NCBI GenBank assembly: GCA_017506865.1
Contig: JAFCMP010000149.1
Coordinates: forward strand, 98,690 to 162,689
Direction: 5' to 3'
Source: Tribonema minus
Taxonomy: Eukaryota; Sar; Xanthophyceae; Tribonematales; Tribonemataceae
Length of the DNA: 64,000 nucleotides
The translations under genes and the position numbers were made by a program. Below, one piece after another: positions 1 through 12,900 of this stretch. Each line of letters starts with the position of its first letter. Position 1 is the stretch's first letter. The notes under the pieces were generated by a model. That model saw only the letters and a list, made by a program, of their open reading frames with translations, searched no databases and was not told where the DNA came from.

Positions 1-1870
1 ACGGCTGCGATGCTGGCGGCGGCGGACGAGGACCCGTGGTCGTACCCCTCGCTGCCGACGCAGCCAGGGCAGCAGGCGCGCTTTGGTAACATGAAGATCA
101 AGGTGAGGCGACGTGGGTAAGCGGGGGGCGGTGGTTCGCGCTGCTGCGGACGTTGCACAAGGCCACGTGGGGAAGCGGGACGGGGAGAGGGGGGGGGGCT
201 GTTGCAGACTTTTTACGCGGCTCTGGTGTGCGCTCGCACGACTCTGCACAGCTGCGCACACGCACTTGAGGAGCGCATTTTAGCGCAGAGGGAGAGTCGA
301 CGGAGTGCGTTGGCGGCAGTTGCATGCCGATTGACAGCAATGCCAGTGTTTGCCGGCATGAGCACTGCTGAGCACTGCTGAGCCGTTCGTGGTCCGCACT
401 CGCCGTGCACGCTCCGCGCACGCGGTTTTGACCACTCTGCGCGCTCGGCCTTTGGGTGCTCGGGCGCCTGCGCACTTTGCGGGTGCACGACGCTGGCTGA
501 CGAGGCTCACCGCCCTGACCCTAACCCTAACATGCGCGCACCGCACACTTGCCATGTGAATGCTGCAGGTGGAGAAGCCCAAGAAAAAGAAGGGCGGCGG
601 CGGCGGCGGCCTCACGAGCCCCATCCCGCATGCCTCCCAACAGCAGCTGCAGCAGCAGCAGCAGCGGCGAGAAGCGCCAGCGCAGCAGCACCAGCCGGCA
701 GCGCCGCCGCCGCCGGTAGCGCTGTCGCCGCCGCCAGACCCCGGCGAGGTGCTCGCCTGCCTGCGCGCGGCGCTCGGCGATGAGGGCTTCGACGCGCTGA
801 AAGCGCTGTCCGCGCAGTACCGCACGCGTGCCATCTCCGCGGAGCGCTACGTCGCCACGGCGAGCGCCATGATGCCGCCGCCGGCGCCGTTCGTCGAGCT
901 GTTCGCGCCGCTCGTCGCCATGCTGCCGGACGCGGACCTGCGCGACGCGCTCGTGCCGCTCATCGAGGCCGACAGGCGCGGCCGCGCGATCTTCGCGCCC
1001 GCGCCCGCTGCCGCCGCCGCTGCCGCGCCGCCGCCGCCGCTGCCGCGCGCTGCTGCGCCGCAAGCGGCGCCTATGCGCCCCCCGCCCATGCAGTACGCGC
1101 CGCCGCCACCATCAGTGACCGCGTCGCCGCCGCCGCCGCCTGCGGAGTCAGCGCCACTGTCACTTAATTGGGCCAATGGCGGCGGCAGCAGCAGCAGCGG
1201 CGGCGGCGGCGGCGGTGGCGGCGGCGGGGCTCGCAGGGGGCCCGCCGTGAGCTCCGAGGAATTTCCGGGGCTGTCGTCTGGCGCCGCCAATGGCAGCAAG
1301 AAGGCGCCGCCGCAGCAGCAGCAGCGCAAGGCGCAGCAGCGGCCGGCGGCGGCGGGCGCCGGCGGCTGGGGCGCGGCGCTGGGGTCCGTGGGCGTCGCGC
1401 CGCGCGCGCGCGGCATTGGCCTCGGCATGGTGCGCCTCAGCGGCGACGCCGCGGCGGCGGCGAACGCCAAGCTGACAGTGGGGCCCGCCAAGGCGTCGAC
1501 CGGCGGCGGCAGCGGCGGCGGCGGCGGCGCACAGCGGCGCGAGCCTCCACCCGCAGCTGCGGCAGCGGCGGCGACGGCGCCGCCCGCTGGCTACGTGCAG
1601 CGGCGGCGAGACGCTGAGGGTTGGGGGGCAGGCGGCGGCGGCGGCGGCGGCAGCGCAGCTGCCTCGGACTTCAATACTGGCGCACAGGATTTCCCTGGAC
1701 TACCTGCACCTTCAGGACCGCGGCCGGGGATGGCGCCGGTGGAGTGGGGGGAAGGGGGAGGGGAGGGGGGCGGCGGCGGCGGGGGGGGCGCGGGGAGGGG
1801 GGCGAAGAAGAAGGCCTCCAAGAAGGGCAACAGCGGCGACTTGAAAGAGCTGGCGATGCTCTTCAAATGA
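1..1870 (+). CDS. ZNF598/Hel2-like E3 ubiquitin ligase, 3' part
   Basis: Two exons are visible: 1-102 (cut by the window edge) and 569-1870, joined in phase 0 across a GT-AG intron. The protein has a block reading LRAALGDEGFDALKAL, then ISAERY, then FVELFAPLVAMLPDADLRD. This resembles the C-terminal domain of ZNF598/Hel2, the ligase that ubiquitinates 40S proteins on collided ribosomes. Two EEFPGL/DFPGL-type short motifs sit in long Gly/Ala/Pro/Gln-rich linkers, as in that family, and the end is basic (KKKASKKGNSGDLKELAMLFK region). The RING and zinc fingers would lie upstream of the window, so they cannot be checked. The linkers are low-complexity GGC/GCC repeats, which produce many false overlapping frames. 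The family call rests on remembered motifs, so another protein with EFPxL motifs is possible. Confidence 0.6.
103..568 (+). other. Intron of the ZNF598-like gene
   Basis: GTGAGG donor at 103 and CTGCAG acceptor ending at 568. A short telomere-like CCCTAA tract lies at about 519-531, some 40 bases upstream of the acceptor. A G-rich run is present near 190. No coding segment is recognised. Confidence 0.6.
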
Positions 1871-2991
1871 TGCTCAACGCGTTGCCGCCTGTGTTCCTCC
1901 GGCGATGTAGGTTACCCGCCGTTGTGCCATTTGCAACAGCTTTCAGTAGCCGCGCGTACCCAAGGCAGTGCTCCTGTCGGTTTCCTTTCACAATCTGAAC
2001 ATTACGCGCCTGCACTGTGACTGCCTGCCCCCGTGTTCTTGGTGTTTGCTGCAAGCATCTGTTTTTCTAAGCTGCAAAAGATGTACCTCAGCAGTATCTG
2101 TCATGACTTTTCGGTCCATCAGCGTCAGATGAGGTTCACAGCCAATTCTGGTACTCGGATGTAACTTGGCCAGTGCCTCAATCAATCAGTGCAGCAGCAC
2201 TTTGAGCTGATGCCTTCAAATGTGACAGATGACCATTGCATCTCCCGATGGCTCTGAAACTCCAGCAGGCTACTGTTGCTTGATGGCGCAGGCATGACTA
2301 CACTGCAGTACACTCCGACACTTCCAGTCCATTTATGCATGTACGCAACCCTCTGCACGGCGTCAACATAATGTGTCATCGGACTTTGAGGTCCCATACT
2401 CTGGCTTGTCATACACTGTGGCACGTGCGCTTGCAGTGCTAGCAGCTGCCAAGTATCATGGTGGAGCATGCGACCAGGCAGCCACTGGCATGCAGTGTGC
2501 GTTTTGGCACCAAGCTTATGCGGATGGTGAGCTGCGCTGGTACATTATTTGTTGCACGGTTGAACGTTGGTGCACTATTGAAGATTTCTGCAAACAACTT
2601 CAAGTATTGTGCTTCGCGCCCAAACCAACAAGAGATCTCTCCGGCAATGACAGCGAATGCAATGGACTCCAAGGCTCTCATCAATCTATTGCATGGGCAG
2701 ATGCATCGTCTGGTGCAGAGCCATGCGTGGCTGGCGCGTCCTTTGACAAAGGGTACATGAAAGCATTGAGTGCTGCTGGACCCGGTGCCCTTGATGAGCT
2801 CTGGCGTTGTTACCGCTCCTTGCGTTGTCATTTGCCCAGCAAGTAGCTGCTCTATAACTTTGCGATACATGCTGCTCTGCGCTGTTGCGCCACCAAAATA
2901 CCGACTTTCCTCGATGCTGCTTGGCGCCTTCGCAAACTAACGAAAAGTTTCGTCTAACCACGGGTTCACTGCCCACTCTTTGCACGCGCAG
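1871..2991. other. Intergenic or unresolved 5' region, no gene recognised
   Basis: Base composition is more AT-rich than the flanking exons. An open frame at 2373-2846 has no recognisable motif and no GC-rich coding character. A first exon of the downstream F-box-like gene could be hidden here, because the exon starting at 2992 needs an upstream exon ending in phase 1. I could not identify it. Confidence 0.4.
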
Positions 2992-4615
2992 ACATCGTAA
3001 CGTGTGTCCCAGAGGAATGCCTACCAGTGCTAAAAGCTGAGGTGGCGGCTCTAAGGGCTGCGGCCGGCGTGCTATGCCCAGACTGCGGTGGGCTCACCAG
3101 TCTGCAAATGGCCATCACACTGGCGGAGCAGCGCGTTGCCAGCGTCGAGGGGGTGCTCCAGAGCGCTTCTGCTGCTGCAGAGCCCCTGGCGCAGCGCCCG
3201 TGCAACACAATCACGCGGGGCACGAGCTGCCCCGAAGCTAGGGTGCTCAGCACGCCCCACTTGTGTGAGCACGTGCTCAGCTATGTCGGCGTCGGCGAAT
3301 GGGCGTTCATCGCAGCCATCAGCAAGACAATGAAGGCAGCGTACAGGTCGCAACAGTCACAGCGGCTCGTGCGTACGCTGAGCGCTACGGCCTCCAACTG
3401 TTGCAGCCGGCGCTCTTCAGGACTGAGGTCGCCGCGGCGGTAACGTCGGCCACACGCCTGCAGTACGCCTTGGCTTCCAACCTTGCAGAAAGCGCCAAGG
3501 AGGATGACATGCTGCTCAGCTACGAAGTGTGCGTCGCCGCCGGTGCCACGGGGGACATGCGCGTCATCGCGCGCGCGCACGAGGCGGGCATGCCAATCGA
3601 CGAGGACGTGCTGCTCGGCGCCGCGTCCACTGCTGATGTGGGCGTGCTTGCCGAGCTGCAGCGCCGCTTGGCTGAGGCAGGGGAGGACGTGTCTTCAAAC
3701 ACGTGGCTAGAGGTGGGGCTCGCCGCGGTGAAAGGCGACCCGCACGCCTGCGCTGAGACGCTGTCATGGCTGTCGCAGCTTGCGCGCCACCAAGACACTT
3801 CGCTGTCCGAGTGCTGGACGTGGCCGAGGTGGTACGTGCTGGCGCTCTGCTGCACGGCTGTCAAGCGCGGCAAGATCGCGACGCTCACGTGGCTGCTGAG
3901 CAAGGGCGCCGCGGTGTTCGGCCAGCGGGCCTTTCGCGCTGATGGCACTCCTGCCGTGCTAGCAAGCGCCCAGGACAACGCAGAGCGCGAGTTGTTGCTG
4001 GCGGCAGTACTGATGACCACAGGTGATCTGAGCGGCCACGTGCACACCTTGCTCGATCAGGCCGTCGGCTACGGTCGCCGCGCGGTCGTGGAGCACCTGT
4101 GCAGCCTGCCTGGGACGCCGTACAAGTTCACGCGATACACGCTGGCGCTGGCGGCGCGCCGCGGACACGTGCCGCTGCTGCGGTGGCTGCGGAAGCGGGG
4201 CGCCCCCGTCTACGTCCAGATGATCGCGCGCGGCGCCATGCACACCAAGAACGCCCTGCCGGTCCTCGAGTGGCTCAGCGGCAACCGCATGCTGACCGAG
4301 CGCCTGCTGAGCGGCGACCTTGGCGTGTCGCTGCTGCTCATGGCTCTCAAGAGTGCCAGGCTGGACGCGGCTGCGTGGCTGCTGCACCGGGGCGCGCAGT
4401 GGAAGGGCGACCTCGGGGAGTGCGCCGCGAGCCGCAGCCTGCCGGCGCCCGCTGTGGTGTGGGCCGCGGAGCACAACTTGCCGTGGGGTCAGTGGACGGC
4501 CGCGTCATGCGAGCGGATCGGGCGCCACGGGGCGAGCGCGCTGGCGAAGCTTCATCGGCTGGGTGCGCCGTGTTCGTGCGCGAAGGTGGCTGCCGCTGAG
4601 GGCGAAAACAGCTAG
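2992..4615 (+). CDS. F-box-like / ankyrin-like repeat protein, apparent frameshift
   Basis: The first part (2992 to about 3350) reads ECLPVLKAEVAALRAAAG, then an F-box-like segment with LCEHVLSYVGVGEWAF and AAISKTMKAAY. The second part (about 3341-4615, different frame) continues with a helix that precedes ankyrin arrays in such proteins (TEVAAAVTSATRLQYAL). It then has degenerate ankyrin-like units such as AARRGHVPLLRWLRKRGAP and LLHRGAQW. F-box-like plus ankyrin-like proteins form large families in several algal and protist genomes and are presumed substrate adaptors for ubiquitin ligases. The two halves need a +1/-2 shift near 3345-3365. No GT-AG intron I tried there rescues the frame, so it is a sequence error or a real lesion. 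A GCGCAG acceptor at 2985-2991 suggests an upstream exon. The 3' part is confidently coding; the function is inferred. Confidence 0.6.
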
Positions 4616-6978
4616 CCTGCGCTGAGGTGAGCGGGAGCGATGCTGGCGGCGGGGAACGAGGAGCCGGTCATTCGTCGGCAGCGCTCAGCAGCGCTCACCA
4701 CGACTCCCGCGCCGGCGTGGTGGTACTGCGCGGTGGGCTGCTCGCCGCGCGCGATGGCGTCGTTGCCCAGCACGCGCGCGCCGCCTTTCCTCAGTCCTCC
4801 GTCAGCGGGCAACGAGGAGAAAAATCATGGTGAGGCATAGCTCAAGAGCAACTACTAGATAACTGAGAGGTGCATGTGCTCATTATGGTACGACATAGTG
4901 TTCAGATAGGCAGATTGGCCAATGGCGGCATGCAGTCTGCTTTCAAGGTTGTGACGATCAACCCACCCTCGCCTTGCTTGATGAACGCCTTTTCAGATTT
5001 TGAGCCGCACACATCAGTGAGCGCGTGTCCCAGGACAGCTGCACGTCAGCGTCAAATCAATGTACTTCAGCATTTCTTGCACACTATGTCTGTTATCGCA
5101 CTTGAAGTTGTTCCGCATTTTGACATTTTAAGTGTGGCACTCTTGCAGGCACTGTCGAAGTTGTTTGCGGCCTGGCAACAGCCTTGTATGTCGACGCGCA
5201 CCGATGACTGCCTGTGGTGTGCAAATAGAGTGTACATGATGTAAACAGTGTTGTCGGTTTGCACACGAACATGGATTGTCACAGTGTGTCGAGATGATGA
5301 AAGCAGCACACTGTTGTACTTGTTTGTCGCCTGGCAATCCCGTTGCATGTCAGTGCGAACTACTCTTTGCCAGAAATGTACCTAGCAATGGCACATGATG
5401 TGTGCGGAGTGTCGGTGTATTGCACACCATAATGATGTGTAGACCACACTTTGCCTGCTTTGTGGCCACATGGCATGTTCTGGCTTGTCCTGCCTGACTG
5501 CATGCATTTGTACATGCCTTGCATGCTGCGATGCCATGCAGCCTTTCTGGATGAATATCGTTTCGCTGCAAGTGCCTGCCCGAATGTCACAATTCTCTTA
5601 GTCGCTGCATTCGTGTTATAGATGTGCATGCATATGAGGTGTCAGCAAGGCAAGGTCTGCAAGTGCAAAACTCAAAGCATTGGCGATGCAGCTGACTGTG
5701 AAACTGTATCCTGCACAGCACAGTGCACAGCGGCGCAGCATCTGTGGCAGCAGGCTTCAATGGTGCAGAGATCAGTGTCTTGGCTGCATATGCATTTGAC
5801 GAGGCCGTACTGAATGCAGGCGAGTGTTTTGCTGCATGCAGTGACCTTCAGCGGAGAATCCTTCAGGGCCAACCGCTGTGACACTGAAACACTGTGTGTC
5901 AAACACATGCAAGTCGGGCAGCTACCTGACAATCTCCATGGACCCGTCAGGAGGTGGCGCTGAATGCGGCGAACAGACGGAACATGACGGCGACAACTGT
6001 CAAGCAGACACAGCAACGGTTGATGAGCGGTGACATACTGAAACCGAAAGGAGTGATGTCATCTACTTCGAAGTACAAATTAAGACATGTTGTCAACCGG
6101 TGTCCGTGGAGTCTGATGGCAAGCTTTACATAGATCATCTGAGCTTGTTCGCAGCCTGAGGCGAGAACTGTTCAACAGTGAAAGAAAGCATGCCAGGCCC
6201 TTCACACCGATACTGCAGGCCCTTGTGCACCTGTGCGATGTACTGTCAAACCTGGAACGCCTCGCAGCCTGCCAGTACGTAGAGATGACAGGTTGACATA
6301 CACAGCGCCTTGCCGCGCGCAATACTGCCGAGCACTGAGCACGGTTAGTTGGACGCATGCGCAATGTACCATGATTGTTGACGCTCACGCATCCATGTCA
6401 GCATGCCAATGTCACGTCCTCTTGCTGAGGCTCTCAGCAAGTGGCGGATGAGTTTGGAGCCCCCCCCGCCGACACAACAAGTGATGAAACAGCGCTCGAC
6501 ACCGGCATGCGCCCCCTGACCCGCGGGGGGGCGGTCAGCAAGGCACCAGACAAATGGAGGGTTCAAGAGCGATGCGGCAGGTAGGGTTCAATGCGCGTGA
6601 CAGAGCCAAAACTTGAAGTTTATTGTAAAACAGCGCGCTGCCGGTTGCGCGCTGTAGGGGGGGTGTCATGGGGCGGTCTACTAATGGTACGGCCCCGACA
6701 GAGGGCGGCTTACGCCTGCCTGCCTGCCACATTGGCCCTAAGGCCAGCAAAACGCACAAATCGTGCCAGCACCGGCTGCACTTAGTGATGTAAGAGACCA
6801 CTGCAACTTCTTTACGCTGTGTAGGTGCAAAACGTGTCGGCAATTGTTTCACTCTGCGGTGCCTCCAACCCTCCCCCCCGCTGTCAGCTGCGTGCCCCGG
6901 ATCGGCTCAAAATTGGGGCCACAAGCAGCTGACTTTTGGAGATTGGGGGGGGAGGGGGGAGGGGGGGGGTTGGGGGGC
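4616..6978. other. Intergenic region, no gene recognised
   Basis: About 2.4 kb, AT-richer than the exons. At about 4637-4662 a stretch resembles the start of the window (ATGCTGGCGGCGG followed by GACGAG/AACGAG), possibly a decayed copy of an exon of the ZNF598-like gene. A G-rich run lies at about 6947-6976, next to the stop codon of the minus-strand phosphoglycerate mutase. The open frames here have no recognisable motif. Confidence 0.4.
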
Positions 6979-9900
6979 TTAAACCCTCGCACGCGCTGCG
7001 TCTTCGTGGCTCTTGTAGATGAACAGGGGGGTCTCCTCTATGTCGCTCTCGCGGCAGTTGAGCTCGTCTAGGCCACCTGCGCGCAGCGGGCAGCGGCGCA
7101 TTGACAGTGTCAGCAGCGCCTAGAAACGAAGGTGGCACACGCGCAGGGTTAGCGCACTCGCAGTACCGGTCATAAACGAGAATTCAGACTGCGCACCACC
7201 ACCGCGCGCGCGTGCACACACCTGGGCTGCCCAGTCCCGCCTCGTCGTCATCCTCCCCGCCGCGCTCGCGGAACGCGTCATCGGTGAGCTCGCACAGCTG
7301 CAGGAGGCTGCGTAGTGCAGCGCGTCGCTCTGTGACGTGACCTGTCCTGTTCTAATGCGAGTCTCAAGTAGCCGTGTGATTAGAATGAGCATCGCCGTCC
7401 GTGAGCTCGCACGGCTGCAGGACGTCGTCAAGCTTGGCCGTGTAGTGCGGCGCGTCGTTCTGTAACGTGACCTGTCCTGTTCTTACACGTTTCTCGGGTA
7501 GCCGTATGGTTAAACTGAGCATCGGCACCACCGCGTGCGCGCTTACCTGGGCTGCCCAGTCCCACCTCGTCGTCATTATCAATGCTCCAACGGCCTTAAC
7601 ACCGCGCCGTGCGCTACTTATTTATGAGACGATCAGAATCCAGCAGCAGTTGCGCATGGACGAACTGCGCATCACCCATAGTGCGAGAGCTCACCTACCT
7701 CGGCTGGCCAGTACTGCCTCTCACCCTCCCCCAGCGTCAATGCTCTTGACGCCGAAATCGTCACATGTGAGTATCAAGGCAGCCATTGAGCATGAATAGA
7801 GTGCGCGCGCACACGTGCCTGGGCTGCCCAGTCCCGCCTCGTCATCGTCGCCGTCACCGCGCTCCCCGAACGCGTCGTCCGTGAGCTCGCACGGCTGCAG
7901 CAGGTCGTCGAGCTTCGCCGCGTAGTGCGGGACGTCGCTCTCCTCCAGGTTGCTCTCGACGCTCAGGTCGTAGACGTTGGCGAGGTCGCGCGCCATGATG
8001 GCCGCAATCTCCTCCGCATCGCCGATGTAGCGCCCGTTGAGGTGCGGCGCGGCGCCCTCCAGCCTTATGGGTTTGAAGTTCTGCGCGCGAGGCGGCGGCG
8101 GCGGCAGCGGCGGCGGCGGCGGCGGGGGCGGCAGCAGAAGGCGGCAGCGGAGGTGAGAGGGGTGGCGGTGATGGATGCATGGTCAGCGTGTGTGCTTCAG
8201 TGCCCGTTGAGGTGCGGCGCGGCGCCCTCCAGCCTTATGGGCTTGAAGTTCTGCGACAGCGGCGCGGCAGCGGCGGCGGCAGCGGAGATGAGAGGGAGGG
8301 CAAGATGATGGATATGCGTGAGTTCAGCCTGTTGCGCCCCGTGCTATTTGATTTCATGGGGTGGCAGTCCTGCGCCGGCTGCAGCGGCGGCAGCAAAAGC
8401 GGCAGCGGCAGCGATGAGCGGAGGAGAAGTGCGGCAGCATTCACAGCAGTGTCACACCTGGCGTGCCACGATATCACTGATGGGAGAGCTGTGCGGCAGC
8501 ATTCACAGCAGTGTCATGCCTGGCGTGCCACGATATCACTGATGGGGGAGCGGGGGGGCCTCACCTTCTCTAAGCGGTACAATCAGTATCGGGAGGGGGG
8601 GGGGCTCGCCTGCTCTGAGTGGTACATGAGTATGTGAGGGGGGAGGGGGAGGGTGTCACCTCATCTGAATGGCACACTTTGCGGCATCATTTTGCAGGGG
8701 GGGGTTGAGGGGGGGGAGGGGGGGAGCTCACCTCATTGAAGTAGTATATATGGGGGGGCGGGGGGAAAGCTCACCTCATCTAAGTGGTATATGAGGGGGA
8801 CGGCGCGTGGCAGCTCCACGTGTCGGATGTCATCGTCGCTCACGCCGTCCAGGTGCTTGAGGAGGCTCCTCACTGTGGCACAAGTTTCAAGCACCGGAGG
8901 GGGAAGGGGGGGGGGGAGGGGGCGGAATAGCGTGTGTGAGGGGGGCACATCTCACAGGCACTACGCAGTGGCAGGTAAGTGAGTATTCTGCAGTGTGCCT
9001 GAGCGGTGGCAGCAGTGGGGCTGAGGTGAGGAGGCTCCTCACTGAGGCACGAATTTCAGGCAGCACGTGTGCGCGCGGGCAGGTAAGGGTGTGTGCTAGG
9101 AGCGAGCGTGTGGCATTCGGCAAAACAGGGTGCCCAGCGGCGGCAACAGTGAGGTTGAGATGTGCGCTGCTATGCTGACCCTGACCCTGGAGCCAGGCAC
9201 AGCAACGCGGCGGTGTGCAAATGTGGCTCGAAGCATGTAATTGTGATGAACGACGCACACGGACCAGGCGCTTACGATGCACTATCTACTGAGCAATGAC
9301 AGCAGGACCGTCACGACAGCGTGGTCTGGGGAGCAGTGCTGCATCGATCACGCCGCTCAGACCGCATACAAAAACATATGCGTGCAGGACCGGACCGCCG
9401 GCTTCCGCGCCCGTTCAGGTGAGTCTCTATTCCTGAGCACTGAGCACACGACTGCCGCTACTAAGTCGTCCAAGCTCACCGGTGATGTGCAGATGCCGCC
9501 GGCGACATTGCTAAGCGGTGCTGTGGCGCAGCTCCTGTTACCACGCGATCACGTTTTGTCAACCCTAGCTCTAATTTGAAACTTGCGGTTGATCTCTGTG
9601 GCCGCACACGCAAGTGCGATGTGTGAACCCTAGCCTAACCCTAAGCCCCCAACCCCAACTTCAAACTTACAGTTGTTCTCGTGGCAGCACACGCATACGC
9701 GCTTGCCGGAGCGGATCATGGGCACGATGGTGTTGTCCCAGCAGTCATACTGCTACATAGTGTCCCAAACTTCAAACGTACAGTTGCAGCCATATGTAAT
9801 CCTTCTGTCCCAAACTTCAAACTTACAGTTGTTCTCGTGGCCGCACACGCACACGCGCTTGCCGGAGCGGATCGTCGGCACGATGGTGTTGTCCCAGCAG

Positions 9901-12900
9901 TCCACGCTGCGCGCCTGCGTGTCCTGCAGGCTCTCCGTGCGCGGTATCAGCGCGCGCTCCAGGAAGTCGTACTTGCGGTTGTTCCCCGGCCACAGGCTCG
10001 AGTCCTCGCTGTAAAGGGAGGAAGGGGGGGGGGGCAAGGCGGAATCAGCAGCCGCTCGGTAGATAAACGAGGGGAGGGGGGGGGGGGGGGGGGGACGGAG
10101 GCAAGGCTGAAGCAATAGCGCTGCAACTTCAAGCTGTTGTTGAAGTGATGAGTGCGCGCTCCAGGAAGTCGTACTTGCGGTTGTTGCCCGGCCGCAGGCT
10201 TGAGTCCTCGCTGTAAAGGGGGGGGGGGGGGGGGGGGGCAAGGCGGAATCAGCAGCCGCTCGGTAGATAAACGAGGGGGAGGGGAGGGGGGGGGGGCACG
10301 GAGGCAAGGCAGAAGCAACAGCGCTGCAACTTCAAGCTGTAGTTGAAGTGATCAGCGCGCGCTCCAGGAAGTCGTACTTGCGGTTGTTGCCCGGCCACAG
10401 GCTTGAGTCCGCGCTGACAGGGGAGGGGGGGGGGAGGCAGGGGCAACGGGGGGTCAGCAGCTGTACGGTGGCGATACATGAGCAAGCAAGTGAGCAAGTG
10501 AGTAAGTGGGTAGGCAAAGCCACAGCGCGCGCCTCACCTGATGGGCGGCGGCCGCACGTCGAACGAGCGGCGCCACAGCTTGCCTTGAGTCCTCGCCATA
10601 CCAGTCAGTGAGTGAGTAAGTGAGCAAGTGAGTAGGCGGAAGCGACAGCGCGCGCCTCACCTGATGGACGGCAGCCGCGCGTCGAACGAGCGGCGACACG
10701 GCTTGACCTGAGTCCTTGCCGCATGACCAAGTAGGTGAGTGAGTAATTGAGTAAGCGCTAACATAAAAAGCCTCACCTGATGGGCGGCGGCCGCACGTCG
10801 AACGAGCGGCGCCACAGCTTGACCTGGTCCTCGCCGTACACGCGCACGCACTCCTTCTTGTTGCGCCCCACCAGCGCGCCATAGCAGCGCTCATTCAGCC
10901 GCCAGTCCGTCACCACAGGCACGTGGTGCAGCCCCAGCTCATCCATCACGACCTTGAGATAAGGTGAGAGTTACACAGAGTGCGGGGTTAAAGTTGAGAG
11001 CAGGGTCACGTTCATCACGTCGTTAGGGTTAGGGCTGGATTTGCACAGATTGCGGGGTCACCAAGACCTTGGGCATACGGTTAGAGTTACACAGGTGCGG
11101 GGTTAGAGATGAAATGAAGGTTACGTCCATCATGACCCTACGCTTAGGGTTGAAGTTTCACAGGTGCAGGATCATCATCAATCACGATAAGAAGTACACA
11201 GGTGCGTGATTAGAGGTGGGGATAGGGTTGCGTCCATCACGACCTTGGAGTTCTACTTGGCGTTACTCAGGGTGCGAGGTCAGAGTTGGGATGAGGGTTG
11301 CGTGCGCACACGACAGCACAGAGGCCGCTGCTTTCACAACAAGCGTCCCGCTTCCCGGAGTAACAAGTGCAGCTGCGCACGGCCTGCTTTTGAAGTTCTG
11401 CACCCAGCTTCCTGTGACTCTCCCATTACTACCAGCACGGCAGCGCTGAGCCAGTTCAGGACCGCCCCCGGTTGAGAAGCCTTTCCTTCCCCGCAAGCAT
11501 GCATGGCTGCGGCTGTGCACGCCCCCCTCTTGAGGTTAGGGCCCCAACTTCCTCCGGTGACGCTCGTCCAATGCGGCCCTGGATGGAGTGCGCACCACCA
11601 GCACAGTGCTCTTCCCTGTCCACAGACATCAACGCGGCTGTAAACAGGGCTCCTCTTGTGAGGTTGACCGCAGCTTTGTTCCCGGGACGCTCGCTACAAG
11701 AACCTCACCAGCTCCGGGGCTGCAGCTCACACCGCCGTTGGCGCATGGCCGGCCCTCAATCCAGCCATCGAGTGCGCGCTGCTAGCTGCTTACGAGAGTC
11801 AGAGCGCCGCCTTCGACGCGCGCAGGCACGGCTGTCGGCAGCGCGCATCAGCGCTCAGCAGCCGAGATCCGCGCGCCGCCGGCCGTTGACGCACCAGAGC
11901 AACGCGCACGCATGCGCTACGTACGGCAACCAGCGCATGCTGACGCTCAACGCGTTGCGGCGCGCGCTGCCCACGAACCCCCTACCCCGTGCTGCAGCGC
12001 TCAGGGGGCTCCGTCCGCGCAGCTCCGATCGGCGTGTGCGCTGACAGCTATTTGGCCTTCGTTTCCGCGAAACCACTTTTGGCAGCCGTCTAAATTGGAA
12101 CTGTCGGAACTCGTCTGAACTCACTTGCGGGCAAAGGGGCTCCAACGAGGGTGTTTGACTCCATTGGGTACATGTACATTTGCACACACCACGCTCTAAG
12201 CTGTGATCACAACTTCAAGCTGTAATGATGGTAGTTTGACAATTGCTGTCAGTACCTACTACCTAGTCGCCACACCTCGTTTCCACTCCTCCTCCGCCCT
12301 CCCCCTACCCCCTAGCCCTGGCCCTCACCCTGACCCTTTTGAGCATCAGCCTGTCAGGTCACCAGGATGTGACACCAAAGCCCCAAGAAGCCATAATACC
12401 ACAGCTCCAAGAAGCAGTAACACCTCCGCAACGCTCACGCTGGCTATGACTGGGATTGCAGATACAAACTGCATGCCATACCTCAACACACGCAGCCTCA
12501 CGGGCGTCGCTGGTATGACGCCCCCCCTGTGTTTGCTGCGCCCCTTCATCCCCCCCGCGAAACCACCGTCATCCGTGCATCAGCGCTCAGCAACCGGCAT
12601 CAGCGCGCGCGCGCACAGCAGCGTCACTCACCCACGCCGTTTTGATGGAGCGCTTCAGCAGGCTTGTGTATATAATGTCAAACTCATAGCCCGCCGCCAG
12701 CAGCACCTGCCCCGCCACTCGCGCCTCCAGCTCCCCCGTTTTTGTCAGGTTGGGATCCGTCCAGCCGATAAACCGATTTGCCTGCCACGCAGAGCGTGTT
12801 GAAGATGGTGTGTGTAAGTGAAGTGCGCAGGAGGGGTGGCGGGCTAAGTGGGAGTGAATTCGGCTGCGGTGATGTACACATGAATGGTGTCTGCTGTGGG

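Noticed and set aside
1168-1617. Arg/Gln-rich frame overlapping the ZNF598-like exon
   Set aside because: Shadow of GGC/CAG repeats in another frame.
2373-2846. 157-residue frame upstream of the F-box-like gene
   Set aside because: No motif, no GC-rich coding character, no supporting splice sites; kept as unresolved sequence.
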